Origin: Monodelphis domestica
Lineage: Eukaryota > Chordata > Mammalia > Didelphimorphia > Didelphidae
Length of the DNA stretch: 64,000 nt
Assembly (NCBI RefSeq): GCF_027887165.1
Contig: NC_077228.1
Coordinates: forward strand, 106,207,137 to 106,271,136
Direction of reading: 5' to 3'
A program made the translations under genes and the position numbers. This document shows, one piece after another, positions 10,020 to 20,283 of the stretch (the first letter of the stretch is position 1; every line of letters begins with the position of its first letter). The notes beneath the pieces are model-generated. The model did no database searches, was not told the origin of the DNA, and saw only the letters and a program-made list of their open reading frames with translations.

Positions 10020-10900
10020 TGACAAGTGTCAGAGGGGAATGTGGAAAAATAGGGATATTAATATACTGTTGGTGGAACTGGGAACTTATCCAACCATTTT
10101 GGAAAGCAATTTGGAATTGTGCCCAGAGAGTTATAAAACTGTGTATACCCGTAGTCCCAGCAATACCATTGGTGGGTCTTTACCCTAAAGAGATCAGGAA
10201 AAAGGAAAAGAAACTGTATGTTCCAAAATATTTATAGCAGCTCTCTTTGTATTGGCAAAGAACTGGAAGAAAGGGATGTCCATCAACTGGGAAATGGCTG
10301 TATAAGTTGTGGCATATGATTATGATGGAATACTACTGTACCATAAGAAAAGATGAGCAGGTTAAAAAAATTTTTAAACCCTTACTTTCCATCTTAGAAT
10401 CAACACTGTGTATTGGTCCCAAGGCAGAAGAGTGGTAGGGGTTAGGGAATGGGGGTTAAGTGATTTGCCCAGGGTCACACAGCTAGGAAGTGTCTGAGGT
10501 CAAATCTGAACCCAGAACCTTCCATCTCTAGGCCTGGCTCTCAATACACTGAGTCACCCAGCTGCCCCTGAGTGGGTTAATTTTTTTTAAACTTGGGAAG
10601 ACCAAATAATAAAAAAAATAATAAAAAGAACAGTATATACAGTTATAGAATTGATGTTTGAAGAATGACTTGTGAACATCCACCTCCAGAGAAAGAACTA
10701 ATAAACAGAAACAAGAAAGACAAAAAAAAATTTTAAATAGCTGACCAATTTTTTTGATTAAAATTCATTTCCCTGGATACTATACTTAAATTTTTTTGTT
10801 TGTTTTCTGGCTGATTAATTATAAGGTGGAGTGAGTGGGTAGGGGGAGAAGAGTGCCACATTTAAACCTTACAATGTCTGATTGTTATGTGGGGTGTTTG
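10020..10900 (+). mobile_element. L1 LINE 3' end, split by a SINE
   Basis: From 10020 the sequence matches the non-coding 3' end of marsupial L1 ('tactgttggtggaactggga', 'tttatagcagctctctttgt', 'caactgggaaatggctgta'). It resumes after the SINE at 10365-10568 with 'ccacctccagagaaagaact'. The 5' end joins the L2 end directly. The right limit is approximate. Confidence 0.8.
10365..10568 (-). mobile_element. SINE1_MD-type SINE inserted in L1
   Basis: Reversed poly(A), 'cttagaatcaacactgtgta' and 'gagtcacccagctgcccc'. The flanking repeats GAGCAGGTTAA and GAGTGGGTTAA are similar. Confidence 0.9.
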
Positions 10901-11699
10901 GACACATATGAGGGCAGAATGTATCCCATTGGGAGACTCAAAATATAAAGATGTGGCCCAAATACCATTTTACCACCACCATAAATTCTGCTTTCCCCTC
11001 TTTCCCTAACATTAACCCGGTGTTCACCTTTTGCCCTCTTCCCTCCTATTCCAGCACTGCCACCCCTTTACTAGGAAGTAAGATGCTCCTATTTTCTACA
11101 AAAGATTTTTTAAAAAATGTGAGTGGCTGTGTGTGTTGTTCAACAAGCCAAGGATCACAGCTACAACGTGACACTTCTGTGACTCTTTGTGTGACAGAAA
11201 TTTTGGTAATCCCAGGCCCAGTTTTGAAAAGGGAAGTGGCTGAGTTTCCTGGCTGACTTGGGGGGGGGGGGGATCTGTATTGGTATTTTCTGTTTCTACA
11301 CCACCTTCCTTTCCAAATATATCGCTTCCCCCTGCTCCCCAGAGACAGCTGTTCCGAGGAACAAAGAAGAGAGAGAGAGAGAGCTTGGCTGACTTTCCTC
11401 CGAAGTGAAGCTCCTCCTTAAACACCCCCAAAGATACACAAATCCAAATCCAAAGGCAAATTACATTAGTAGGCACATACAGAGATCAGACACGCAACAT
11501 AAACATACTACACCCAGACAAAATACACATACATAAGCACACGGGCCAGAAACAAAATACACCCACGTCTAGGCTCGCCCAGAGAGTAGACAGACACAGG
11601 GACGCAAAGGCAAGATACACCTGTATCCACCTGCCCATCTACACAAAGACAAGACGGCCCATAAAGAAGATGGATGTATTTGCACTCGCTGAGGGGCTT
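10901..11699. other. Repeat-poor stretch, partly A/C-rich
   Basis: It has a G13 run (11260-11272), GAGA (about 11370-11384) and a strikingly A/C-rich plus strand at 11460-11660. ORFs of about 100-126 aa on both strands show nothing recognisable. Confidence 0.5.
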
Positions 11700-12180
11700 G
11701 GGGATGCGCGGAAGCATCTCTGGACTGGTCCCTTCGGCGCGGCCCTCCTCCCCGACCCGTCCGGCATAGAAGGGGTTAACAGAATGCGGGACAGCCGAGA
11801 TCGGGGCAGCTAGTTCCTCTCCAAGAAATACGTCACATGTTTTTGTGCAGCAGTGGGTTGGCCAGCCTTCACCCTGGGAACCGCGCCTGCTGACGTGGGC
11901 GAGCGGGCCACGTCAGATGCCACCTAGGAGGGGGAAGTACGAGCCTTATTTGGGAGCGGACTTCAGCCAGTGGGCGGGGCGCCGGGAGGGGAGAAGCAAC
12001 AGCTGCCGCTGGTCAGCGGCCGCTGGCCCCGAGTTCTCAAACAATGAGGGCCCAGTGCACCCTCTCCCCGCCCCCCGCCCCCCCTGCCCTTCCCCCTCCC
12101 CCCGGGAAGGTGAAAGAGACTTGGAAAAACCACACCTGGTAGTTTCCTGTCCTTAGGCTTGGCTTCTGAAATCCGGGGAG
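11700..12180. promoter_or_regulatory. GC-rich island with CRE/CArG/GC-box motifs (candidate enhancer or promoter)
   Basis: This island is rich in CpG and free of repeats, about 17 kb upstream of BTG2. It contains TACGTCA (11829-11835), an inverted pair CTGACGTGG / CCACGTCAG (11890-11898 and 11908-11916), a consensus CArG box CCTTATTTGG (11944-11953), a GC box GGGCGGGGC (11972-11980), a polypyrimidine C-rich run, AACCACA and TTTCCTGT. CRE plus CArG is the classic immediate-early combination. I see no convincing ORF or splice pattern here. It may be a distal BTG2 enhancer or the promoter of a non-coding RNA. Confidence 0.5.
11944..11953. promoter_or_regulatory. CArG box CCTTATTTGG (SRF site)
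   Basis: The sequence is an exact CC(A/T)6GG match inside the GC-rich island, flanked by CRE-like motifs and a GC box. Confidence 0.5.
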
Positions 12181-12312
12181 TGTCCCTGGCCTGGCCGCCC
12201 AGCTACGGGGTTGTTTTCTGCTCCCCACATCCTGCCCAAGTCAGTCTCATAGAAAATGTTTAGAGTTAACCGATGTCCAGTGATAAAGATGAGGGCATAT
12301 GAAACAGCCAGC

Positions 12313-12494
12313 TTTTTTTTTTAAACATCTCTTTTAGAATGAATACGGATTCCAAGGCAAAAGAGCAGAACCGGCTAGGCAACTAGGGTTAAATGACTTG
12401 CCAAGAGTCACACTGTAAGCAAGTATCTAAGGTCAATTTTGAGCCCAGGTCCTCCCGAACTCAGGCCTGGCACTTAAGCCACTGGGCTACCTAA
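12313..12494 (-). mobile_element. SINE1_MD-type SINE, diverged
   Basis: Reversed poly(A) followed by 'gattccaaggcaaaagagca' and 'gacttgccaagagtcacact'. Confidence 0.8.
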
Positions 12495-12534
12495 GTATCT
12501 TTCCAGCTGTCTTTTAATAGATCACTTTGGCCCC

Positions 12535-12895
12535 CTTGCCAGCCTTCTGAGCATGGACTTAAAGCATGTAGGGCAGGAAGAGCATTAAACAATATGTAAT
12601 CTAACCCCACTTATTTTACAGGAGAAGAAAGGAGAGTCTATAAAGATTAAATAACTTGGGGGTAGCTAGGTAGTTTAGTGGATTGAGAACCAGACCCAGG
12701 GTTGGGTGGTCCTGGGTTCAAATCTGGCCTCAGACACTTCCTAGCTGGGTGATCCTGGGCAAGTCACTTAACCCCCATTGCTTAGCTCTTACAGCTCTTC
12801 TGCCTTGGAACTAATACACAGTATTGATTCTAAGAAGATAAAAGGGTGGGAAAAAAATTAAATAACCTGCCAAGGGTCTCTTATGTAGTTTTTTT
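12535..12895 (-). mobile_element. THER1 SINE split by a younger SINE
   Basis: Left part 12535-12657 ('gggcaggaagagcattaaac') and right part from 12857 ('aaataacctgccaagggtct') flank the SINE at 12658-12856. Confidence 0.65.
12658..12856 (+). mobile_element. SINE1_MD-type SINE with target duplication
   Basis: Full element from 'ggggtagctaggtagtttag' to 'cagtattgattctaagaaga' and poly(A). Direct repeats ATTAAATAAC lie at 12646-12655 and 12857-12866. Confidence 0.92.
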
Positions 12896-12959
12896 TTTTA
12901 AAGGAATAAAATTGATCAGAAAACACTAGTTTCAAATTCTGCCTCTGATGTTAATAGTC

Positions 12960-13140
12960 ACATTGATTCCCAGGAATTGGAATCTAAAGAATCTGGGCTG
13001 ATGTCCTAACTTGGTCACTACTATCTGTAACTTTTGGAAAGTAGCAACTGCTTTTGGCCTCAGTTTCCTCACCTATAAAATCCAAGGATTGGACTAGAAG
13101 ATTGTTAATTAGGTCCCATCCAGCTGTCAGTGTGGGATTC
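12960..13140 (+). mobile_element. THER1 SINE
   Basis: 'cctcagtttcctcacctata' followed by 'ttggactagaagattgttaa' and a THER1-like end. A short MIR-like piece may follow to about 13260. Confidence 0.75.
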
Positions 13141-13269
13141 TGGGGTCTTCAAGCCCCAGTTTACTTATTTGTAAGATGGAAATTTTAATCCATAGATTCT
13201 CAATTAAGTAGTAGGTTCCCAGACTTCATAAGGTTTTAGGGAGGCTCAGATGAATGAAATAACATATGA

Positions 13270-14150
13270 AGTGCTAGAGAGATGCTGGTTATTACTAGGA
13301 AGGAAACAGAAGAGCAAAATCCCAGCAGTGGGACTTCTCTCCTAAAGCTTTGCCTTTGATAACCAAGATCAGACTCCCCCAGAGTAATAGCCAGGGACCT
13401 TGGGGGTGGGAAGAGAGGAGGGGAGAGCCTGCACTGCCTGTACTTTTCAAGGGACTGAGGGGGAGGGGAAAGCTATGGCTGGAGCCTGGGACATTCAGAT
13501 CCACAGCCTGGCCTCCTGGGGACTTGTCTGGCCTTGCTCTGGGAAGGTGCCCTGACCCCAGTGAAAGCTTAAGCCTTGTAAACAAACTCATCTGGTGTTT
13601 CTCTTGGGTGGGTAAGAGCGATCTGGAGGCGATTCCTCCCCTGGTACTAGAGAGGAAATCAAAAAGGGAGGCTACTTGACAAAGGTCAGCCAGGAGAGTT
13701 ATTGTTCAAACCCCAGGATTGGTAGTCACTGTACAGAACGTGCCTGTCACCTGGCCTTTCTCCCAGTACACATTCCGCCCCCTCCTCCCAAAGCTAGCCC
13801 CCAATTCATTACCTCTAGGAAGGCTTTCCTGATTAGCATCTCTCAGCATGATTGTACTTTTCATTCCTGGATCTCTTTGCTTTGGGGGTACTAAATGGGG
13901 ACTGTGTTCCTGTGCAGCTTTTTCTCTCTTTACTGGCAAGATCTAAAATCTGCGGATGGATGTCCTGTCTACCCCTTGAGAGAAGCGGCTCTCTAGCACA
14001 GGGACTGCTCCTTTTCCCTCAGAGAATCCCAGAATGTTAGAGCTGAATAAGAAACATTCCCCAGCCCCCATCTGTCTGTCTGTCTGTCTCTCTTTTCCTC
14101 CTAGCCACTCTTTCAACTTCCTTACTTTTCTTGCTTGATAACACCATCCA
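13270..14150. other. Repeat-poor stretch with p53-like site
   Basis: Mostly unique sequence. ORFs near 100 aa (13295-13679) are not recognised. Sequence at 13800-13990 may be a very old L2 tail, and (TCTG)n lies near 14075. The p53-like element at 13520 is in this stretch. Confidence 0.45.
13520..13539. promoter_or_regulatory. p53-like response element, distal upstream
   Basis: GGACTTGTCT (perfect RRRCWWGYYY) directly abuts GGCCTTGCTC (9 of 10), giving 19/20 with no spacer. It lies about 16 kb upstream of BTG2 in sequence without recognisable repeats. Function is inferred from motif quality and proximity to a p53 target gene. Confidence 0.4.
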
Positions 14151-14154
14151 GGGG

Positions 14155-14550
14155 ATCATAGAATCAAAAATGGTAATGCTGGAAGGAACCCCCAAATATC
14201 ATCTAGGTTCTTAAACAGGGTCTCATAAACCCTAAAGGGGTGTCCATGGGTAGATTTTAAGGGATTCATGAACTTGAATGGGGAAAAAAGTTACATCTTT
14301 ATTATTACTAACTTTTAAGTGAAATAAGTATTCCCTTTAATAATTTAAAAATATTTTTCTGAGCAGTGGTTTCTAGCCAGGTCTAGAGTGGGGTCCAGGA
14401 CCCACAAAAAGGTGAGGAATCCTCAATCTAGTTCAACCTCCTCATTTATAGATGAGGAAACCAAGGTAGAAAGCCAAGGAAGAGAACTAGAAGCCAGGTC
14501 TGCTTTCTGGGGAAGTATTCTTTCCACTATAAAAGGCTGCCTCCCTCCCA
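14155..14550 (-). mobile_element. THER1 SINE split by a hAT element
   Basis: The reversed THER1 start 'ctggaaggaacccccaaata' (14180) continues at 14432 with 'cctcatttatagatgaggaa' after the hAT insertion. Confidence 0.75.
14207..14423. mobile_element. hAT miniature transposon (MER3-like)
   Basis: The ends resemble the inverted pair gttcttaa(c/a)...aggaatcctc. The inside contains 'ggggtgtccatgggtaga' and 'ggtccaggacccacaaaaag'. It sits in a THER1 SINE between similar 8-mers TCATCTAG and CAATCTAG, as hAT insertion predicts. Confidence 0.65.
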
Positions 14551-14554
14551 AGGC

Positions 14555-15370
14555 ATTATACAGGTGTATAGTGCTTGGCACTGTTGGCCATTTCTCTTCT
14601 TCCCTTTTTCTCTCCATCTAAAGCAAAATTGGCTCAGGACAGGGATGGGTTTTTCTGCACCCTGGGGATTGTTTCCCACTCCCACTCCTATAATGGATTT
14701 GACACAGGCTCCGAGGAAATGACCCCTTTCCTTACTGTTAATAGAAATTGTCCAAGGTTATTACTGTGCATGTAATGTATTGTGCACGGTGCTGGAAGGG
14801 TCTTGGGCCAGATGTTTCCCTCTTGGGACAAGGGGAAAATATGAACTCATTTAGGGGAGGGGGAGAGAGATGAACTCATTGGTCTAAGCCAAGGGAAGTG
14901 GGTGGAGCTGGCACTGGGCCTGGAACAAGTGTTAAATGTCTTTGAGAAGCTGAGTCGTGGCTGGAAGGGTTGGGGTCATATGAGCAGAGCAAATGGCCTC
15001 TAAGAAGGACGGGAGCTGGATAGCCAAAGGACTTCCTGTCATCCTTTTATGGTTAGAGGAGGGACGTGTTAGGGTAGGATTTCTGTAGTCAGCAACATAT
15101 CATTTCAATGTTCTATAAGTTTGTTTTATCTCAGTTTATTTCTGCTGGTTGTTGGTAAAGCAACCTGTACCAGGTGATCCAAAAGGGAGATGGGGCCCCT
15201 GCACCAAAGCAAGGAGCATCTACAGGGGACTGGCATCCCCATAAGCCAGGCTTGGGTTCTTAATAGCAGTAGGGAGACAGAAGAGGGATACTACTCCCCA
15301 ACAACTCTAGAATATTGCCCCAATTGGGCGTACAGGGGCTAAGGGGGGTCTGGGGAAACTATAGGTAGAG
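14555..15370. other. No recognised feature
   Basis: Unique-looking sequence without a convincing ORF or repeat. Confidence 0.45.
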
Positions 15371-15374
15371 CTGA

Positions 15375-15480
15375 GGCTAGGTAAACCCTGGGCCTCACTT
15401 TCCCCCTCTGTAAAATAAGGAAGTTGGATTAAATGAACCCAAAGATCTCTTTATCTCTAAATCCTCTGAATCCATGAATC
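15375..15480 (+). mobile_element. THER1 3' fragment
   Basis: 'ccccctctgtaaaataagg' followed by 'gatctctttatctctaaatc'. Confidence 0.65.
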
Positions 15481-15661
15481 GGTTTCCTCCTCCCTAGGGT
15501 CATCCTGTTACACCATCAGCCTTCTTGGGCTCCTGATAGATAGGTTGTCCCTCTAATTCTTGGCCCTTTGTTTTGAGACCCTTCTAGCTTCTAGTCAAAT
15601 ATGGCGCTAGAAGTTAACTAGAAGAAACAACCTTGGGGGAGTTCTATGACTTACTCCATGG

Positions 15662-15870
15662 AAAGGCAGCACGATGTGAGGTCTAGGAATCTGGACGAGA
15701 AATTAAAAAGATTTTGGTTCAAAATCTGCCTTAGACATTAACTGTATGACCTTGGGAAAGTCATTTAATAGCTCAGTGCCTTGCTTTTATCATCTGTAAA
15801 ATCAAAAGGCTGGATTTGATAGGCTCTGAGGTCCCTTCCCTCTGCATTGTGATCCCAGGATCCTATGACC
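15662..15870 (+). mobile_element. THER1 SINE
   Basis: 'gaccttgggaaagtcattta' and 'tctgaggtcccttccctctg'. Confidence 0.8.
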
Positions 15871-15929
15871 TCTTTCAACTCAAGTTAAGGTTGGGGTAGG
15901 AAGATAACAAGAAATGGGAAGGATTTTGT

Positions 15930-16190
15930 CCTGGCGGTTATCCTGCTATTATCCTGACCCTGATTCCTCCTGTAGTCATTACTGCTAATTATCCTCTAAT
16001 GCGCTTAGTAAAAAGCCTCCCTGGCTCATGACCAGGCAGAATTGGCCTAGCCAGGCCTCAGGGCCCTCATTAGAGATAAGGCTATTGAAGGTGCAGCCAG
16101 GTTCTGTGCTGAGAACCCCAGTGCAAAGGGGTTTAAATATGAGCTACCAGCTTCAGAGGCCAGGTTAGATTCACAGACCAAGGCGGATCC
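15930..16190. other. Repeat-free stretch, candidate conserved non-coding element
   Basis: No transposon match. It contains homeodomain-type TAATTA within 'gctaattatcctctaatg', a GATAAG and short self-complementary segments. Conservation cannot be judged from one sequence. Confidence 0.3.
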
Positions 16191-16399
16191 CCTGAATGGC
16201 CCAGATCTGGCATTTTTCTAAATTCTTCAACACTTTGCTCTTAGAGAAGAAGACAGCAGCAGTAGAAATTCACTCTTTGTCCACATTTCCCACAATTCCA
16301 GCCTGTCTTTTCCTGGATAAATCATATTACATTAGTGCCTTTAGTCCTCTGTAAGATACTAGGGAAGAAGCTTAAGGGGAGAGGGAAGGAGAAGGGGAG

Positions 16400-16645
16400 G
16401 GAGAATTAAACATTTATACAGCACCTACTATGTGCCGGTCACTGCTAAGTGCTTTTCTTTCTTAAAAACAAATATTATTTTATTTGATTCTCATTGTGAT
16501 CCTAAGAAGTAGGCACTATTATATATTCATTTTACAGTTGGAGAAACTGAGGCAAAGCACCTACTAAGTATCTAAGGCTGGATCTGAAATCAAGTCTTTC
16601 TAATTCCAATCCCAATATTTGATCTATAGTACCACCAGTTACCTT
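16400..16645 (-). mobile_element. MIR SINE
   Basis: 'cacctactatgtgccggtca' through 'tacagttggagaaactgagg'. Confidence 0.85.
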
Positions 16646-16689
16646 TCCTAGGGATCTCAGTGAAAGAGAGAGCTTAAAGCTCCTCATTT

Positions 16690-17345
16690 GAATACTGCTA
16701 TTATTAGGTTTTCACCCATTTCTTAGAGTAAATTCTGTTCAAAAACCCTCAGTGGCTCCGCTTTTCCCTGTAGGATAAAATCCCTACTGTTCTGGCATCT
16801 AAAGCCTGTCTTTCCAGACTGATCTCCCCTCCCCATTAAGCACTCTTTGCTCCTTTCAAATTGACCTGCTTACTTTTCTCCCTAGACAGCGTTATTGGAT
16901 TCCTTGCTACTTTGTGTAGGCTCTCTCCCCAGGCCAAGAAGGGTCTTCTCTTACCTGTGTCTCTTGATCCTAGCTAGCACTTACAGAGTGATTTGAGGTT
17001 TGCAAAGGGACTTAACATGTGGTTATCTCATTTGGTCCTGAGGTAAATGCTTTTATTATCCTCATTTTATAGATAAGGAAACAGAGTAAAGTGACTTGTC
17101 CAAGGTCACTGCTAGTAAGTGTCTGAGGGGAGATTCTATATCCTATATATTCTACATTCTATAATCTCTCTAGTATAGATGTTCTATACTCTACTTAGTA
17201 CTATATACCCAAGTCACCTAGCTGTCCTTGGTGTCTTCAGTTTTATTCAACTCCATTTTAAGTGCCCCCTCCTACACGAAATCTTCTCATATTACCCAAT
17301 TATTAATTCTCCTTCATAATTTTATTTTGCATTTGCTAATTGTGC
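16690..17345 (+). mobile_element. L2 LINE fragment split by a MIR
   Basis: 16690-16971 contains 'aaaccctcagtggctccgct' and 'ccagactgatctcccctccc'. 17226-17345 continues with 'gtgccccctcctacacgaa'. The MIR at 16972-17225 separates them. Confidence 0.75.
16972..17225 (-). mobile_element. MIR SINE inserted in L2
   Basis: 'gatttgaggtttgcaaaggg', 'cattttatagataaggaaac' and 'cttgtccaaggtcactgcta' in reverse orientation. Confidence 0.85.
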
Positions 17346-17457
17346 CAGGAAGCATAGCACCGTGGATAGCAAGCCAGTCCCTAAATCAGGAAGTCCTGGA
17401 TTCTGAACTGAATTCATTCGCCCACACCCAGGTGGCATGACCCTGGGCTAAGCATTG
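17345..17457 (+). mobile_element. SINE 5' fragment
   Basis: 'gcatagcaccgtggatagca' and 'gaccctgggctaagc' resemble a truncated MIR/MAR1 SINE. Confidence 0.5.
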
Positions 17458-17459
17458 CG

Positions 17460-17990
17460 TGAAAGGGGCTGGCCTGACTTGTAGAGGGAGTTCCATATAC
17501 TAATGAGATCCCAGATGGGGTCTCCATCATCTATGGGAGTGCATGTTGTTTGGGATGTCCAGGTGTTCAGAGGACCAGCCCCTCGGAGGAGGGGGCTTGC
17601 TGAGCCCTTTTCAGGTGTGCTCGTGCACCTCTGGCGTCCACCTGTGGTCCAACTCTTACCTGGGGGTCCAAGACTGGGCCACACCCCAGCAAAACAGTCC
17701 TGCAGACAGACTAAACCAGTGGAGCATAGCCATCAGTCCTTTGGGAGGATGTCTACCCCAAGCACATGAAGTGAGCAATTTGTGCCAATGGCCACGAAGG
17801 CAGGAGGTGCTGCTGTGGAGGCTTGGGCTATCTCTCACCAGTTGTCCGGTTTTGTCTTGCCCCTGGGCTTAGATAACTCTGGAAGAGAGAGGCTGATAGC
17901 TTTATTCAGCTCTACCTCACTTCAATCCAATTCTCAGGCAAGTCAAGACATCACCCTGGTAAAGTCATTGGCCCCCTTCCAAATGAAGGG
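17460..17990. other. Unassigned sequence, possibly an unlisted marsupial retroposon
   Basis: No coding match for the two overlapping ORFs (88 and 109 aa). The last 160 bp ('aagtcaagacatcaccctgg') reminds me of a repeated marsupial SINE tail, but I cannot name it. Confidence 0.35.
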
Positions 17991-18285
17991 CAAACAACAG
18001 CATATTATTAATCTCCTGCAGAATGTAAGTTCCTTGGAGGCAGGGACTGTTGTTTGTTTGTCTTTGTATTCCCACGAATCCATTGTGTTTAATAAATGCT
18101 TATGGTGGCTCAACAAGGTCTAGAGAGGGAGGTCCTGGCTTCAAATCTGGCCTCAGATGGTTCCTAGATGTTCAACCCTAGGTAAATCACTTTATCCCAA
18201 TTACCATGCTCTTCTGCCTTGAAATGGAAACTTAGTATTGATTCTAAGACAGAACATAAGGATTAAAAAATAAAATAAATGCTTA
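17990..18285 (+). mobile_element. L2 3' end split by a SINE
   Basis: 'aatgtaagttccttggaggc' and 'aataaatgctta' are the L2 terminus. The SINE at 18103-18273 duplicated AATAAATGCTTA (18091-18102 and 18274-18285). Confidence 0.8.
18103..18273 (+). mobile_element. SINE1_MD-type SINE in L2
   Basis: 'tggtggctcaacaaggtct' through 'agtattgattctaagacaga' and poly(A), with perfect 12-bp direct repeats. Confidence 0.92.
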
Positions 18286-18289
18286 CTAA

Positions 18290-18765
18290 ATTGTATTTCT
18301 TCCTCTGTTGGTTATACCAGATTCATCAGTACCCTGGGGGAGTCATTGGAGGGAGTCGCACCCTCCTATAGGGTGTGAGGAAGATCCTCAGATTAAATCT
18401 CTGACTTTAGGTAGGAGTTGAAAAGAGAAGACATCCATTAATGAATTTCCAACTTTTGGACCTCTAACCTAGCTAATTCCAGCCAACCAAGCTAAAACCT
18501 AATCTGAATGGCAGAGCTATCCATATTCCTGTCCCATGGAGCTGAATCATCCTCAGGGAAGCCAAACCAGTTCATGACCATAAGACGAGTCAAGATCAAT
18601 GGGGCGATAACCATTTCCACAACTTGGTGGAGGAGGGGGTTTCCACAGACTAGATCTAAACATAAACATGGGAACTTGCCAGACACCGTATTAATTCAGG
18701 AGGCAGAAGAAGTACCTAACCAAGGGATGTCCATCTCAATATTGGATGGAATAATACCTGTTCCA
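18290..18765. other. No recognised feature
   Basis: Unique-looking sequence. A 130-aa plus ORF (18508-18900) runs into a THER1 SINE and resembles nothing known. Confidence 0.45.
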
Positions 18766-18769
18766 AGGG

Positions 18770-19010
18770 TCACAGATCACAGATTGTTGGGTTTTAGACT
18801 AAGAGGGATATTTGAGATTGTCAGATCTATGCTGCACATCCCACACCCCCCTTTCCCCCTGCTCCAGTGCAATACATTTACTTTACAGAAGAAAAAATGA
18901 AGACCCAGATTGTTTGAATGACTTACCCAAGGTCACACAGCTGAGTAGTTGGGCTAGAAGCCAAGTGTCCTGGTTTCTAGCTTGATAGTCTTTCTAAGAC
19001 ACTGCCTCAT
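18770..19010 (-). mobile_element. THER1/MIR SINE
   Basis: 'gacttacccaaggtcacaca' and 'ttactttacagaagaaaa' in reverse orientation. Confidence 0.75.
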
Positions 19011-19014
19011 CTGA

Positions 19015-19445
19015 GCAATTACCATAATGATGATGATGACAATTACATTTTATTGAGTTTTAAAGTTTATAAAGCACTTTCATGTCCATTATCTTATTTG
19101 ATCCTCATAACTATCCTGTGATATTATATCATTATCCCCACTTTTTTGTTGTTTGATCATTTTAGTGGGTCCAATTCTTCATGACCCCATTTAGGGTTCT
19201 CTTGGCAATGATACTGGAGTGATTTGCCATTTCCTTCTCTGGTTCATTTTACAGATGAGGAGTTGAGGCAAACAAGGCTTGCCTATAGTCACATAGCTAG
19301 TAAATGTCTGAGGCTGGATTTGAACTCAGGTCTCCCTGACTCCAGATCCAACACTCTCTCCACTGTGCTATCTAGCTGCACATCCCCACTTTTACAGATG
19401 AGGAAACTGTGTTTCAGAGATCTCACAAGGAATGGTGGAACTCAT
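19015..19445 (-). mobile_element. MIR SINE split by an RTE-tailed SINE
   Basis: 'ttatcttatttgatcctcat' on the left and 'acagatgaggaaactgtgtt' on the right of the insertion at 19146-19382. Confidence 0.8.
19146..19382 (-). mobile_element. RTE-tailed CORE-SINE (MAR1 type)
   Basis: Reversed tail 'gaccccatttagggttctct' and 'actggagtgatttgccattt', then the SINE body to 'gctatctagctgc'. ATCCCCACTTTT flanks both sides. Confidence 0.9.
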
Positions 19446-19554
19446 CATCCTGAATGATATTGGTCAAGCTGCAAGAAGAGCCTGGCCTTGGGTTCTCTTG
19501 GGTTGAGCACATGGCTCAACAGATGGATGTCCTGAAGCCTCATACCACATCTCT

Positions 19555-20283
19555 GCTTGGTATTTAAAGCTGTTCACAATTTGTCTCAGCCTGTCTTTTC
19601 AGGTTTATTACACGTTATTCCCCCTCATGTATTCGACACCAGCTAAACTGGTTTACTTCTCCTCTTGCTTCAAAGAGGCTCCCCCCAATACCCCAATAAC
19701 CCCCACCCCATCTCAGGAATGTTCTCTCTTCTGACTCTACCTTTTGGATTTCCTCATTCCCTTGAATATATGTTCACTGAAAAAGAAATTCAGTACACAT
19801 ATGTAATATAAATATAGAATGTGTTATGTAGTATAATATAAATATGCAACACGTTAGCTGAAAATACAATAGATATTTATACTTTTTACGATTTTACTGA
19901 AGATGTATTTCGTTTTCACTGAGCGGTAGAATGTATGCTCCCTAAAAGAAGAGACTGTCATCTGATGCCATTGAAGAAGAATATTGAGCATTTATGGATT
20001 TGTGAAGTGTTTTACCTGTGGCAAATTGCATTTGATCCTTATAACAACCCTGTGAGGTATATGATGCTATTATCCCCATCTTGCAGATGAGGAAACTGAG
20101 GCTAAGAAAGGTTCATTGAGATGCCCACAGTCACATAGCTAGTAAATGTCTGAGGCATGATTGGAATTTAGGTCTTCCTCCAAGCTAGAGTACTCTAGTC
20201 ACTTTGCCACCTAGTTTTTGGAACCCCAGAGCCTAACAGTGTTTGGTATGCAGTACGTGCTTAATAAATGTTTGTTGGTTGAT
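19555..20283 (+). mobile_element. L2 LINE fragment split by a MIR
   Basis: 'gtttacttctcctcttgctt' and a 3' end 'gcttaataaatgtttgttgg' at 20265. The middle is A/T-rich and a MIR occupies 19972-20215. Confidence 0.65.
19972..20215 (-). mobile_element. MIR SINE
   Basis: 'aacaaccctgtgaggtatat' and 'gcagatgaggaaactgaggc'. Confidence 0.88.
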
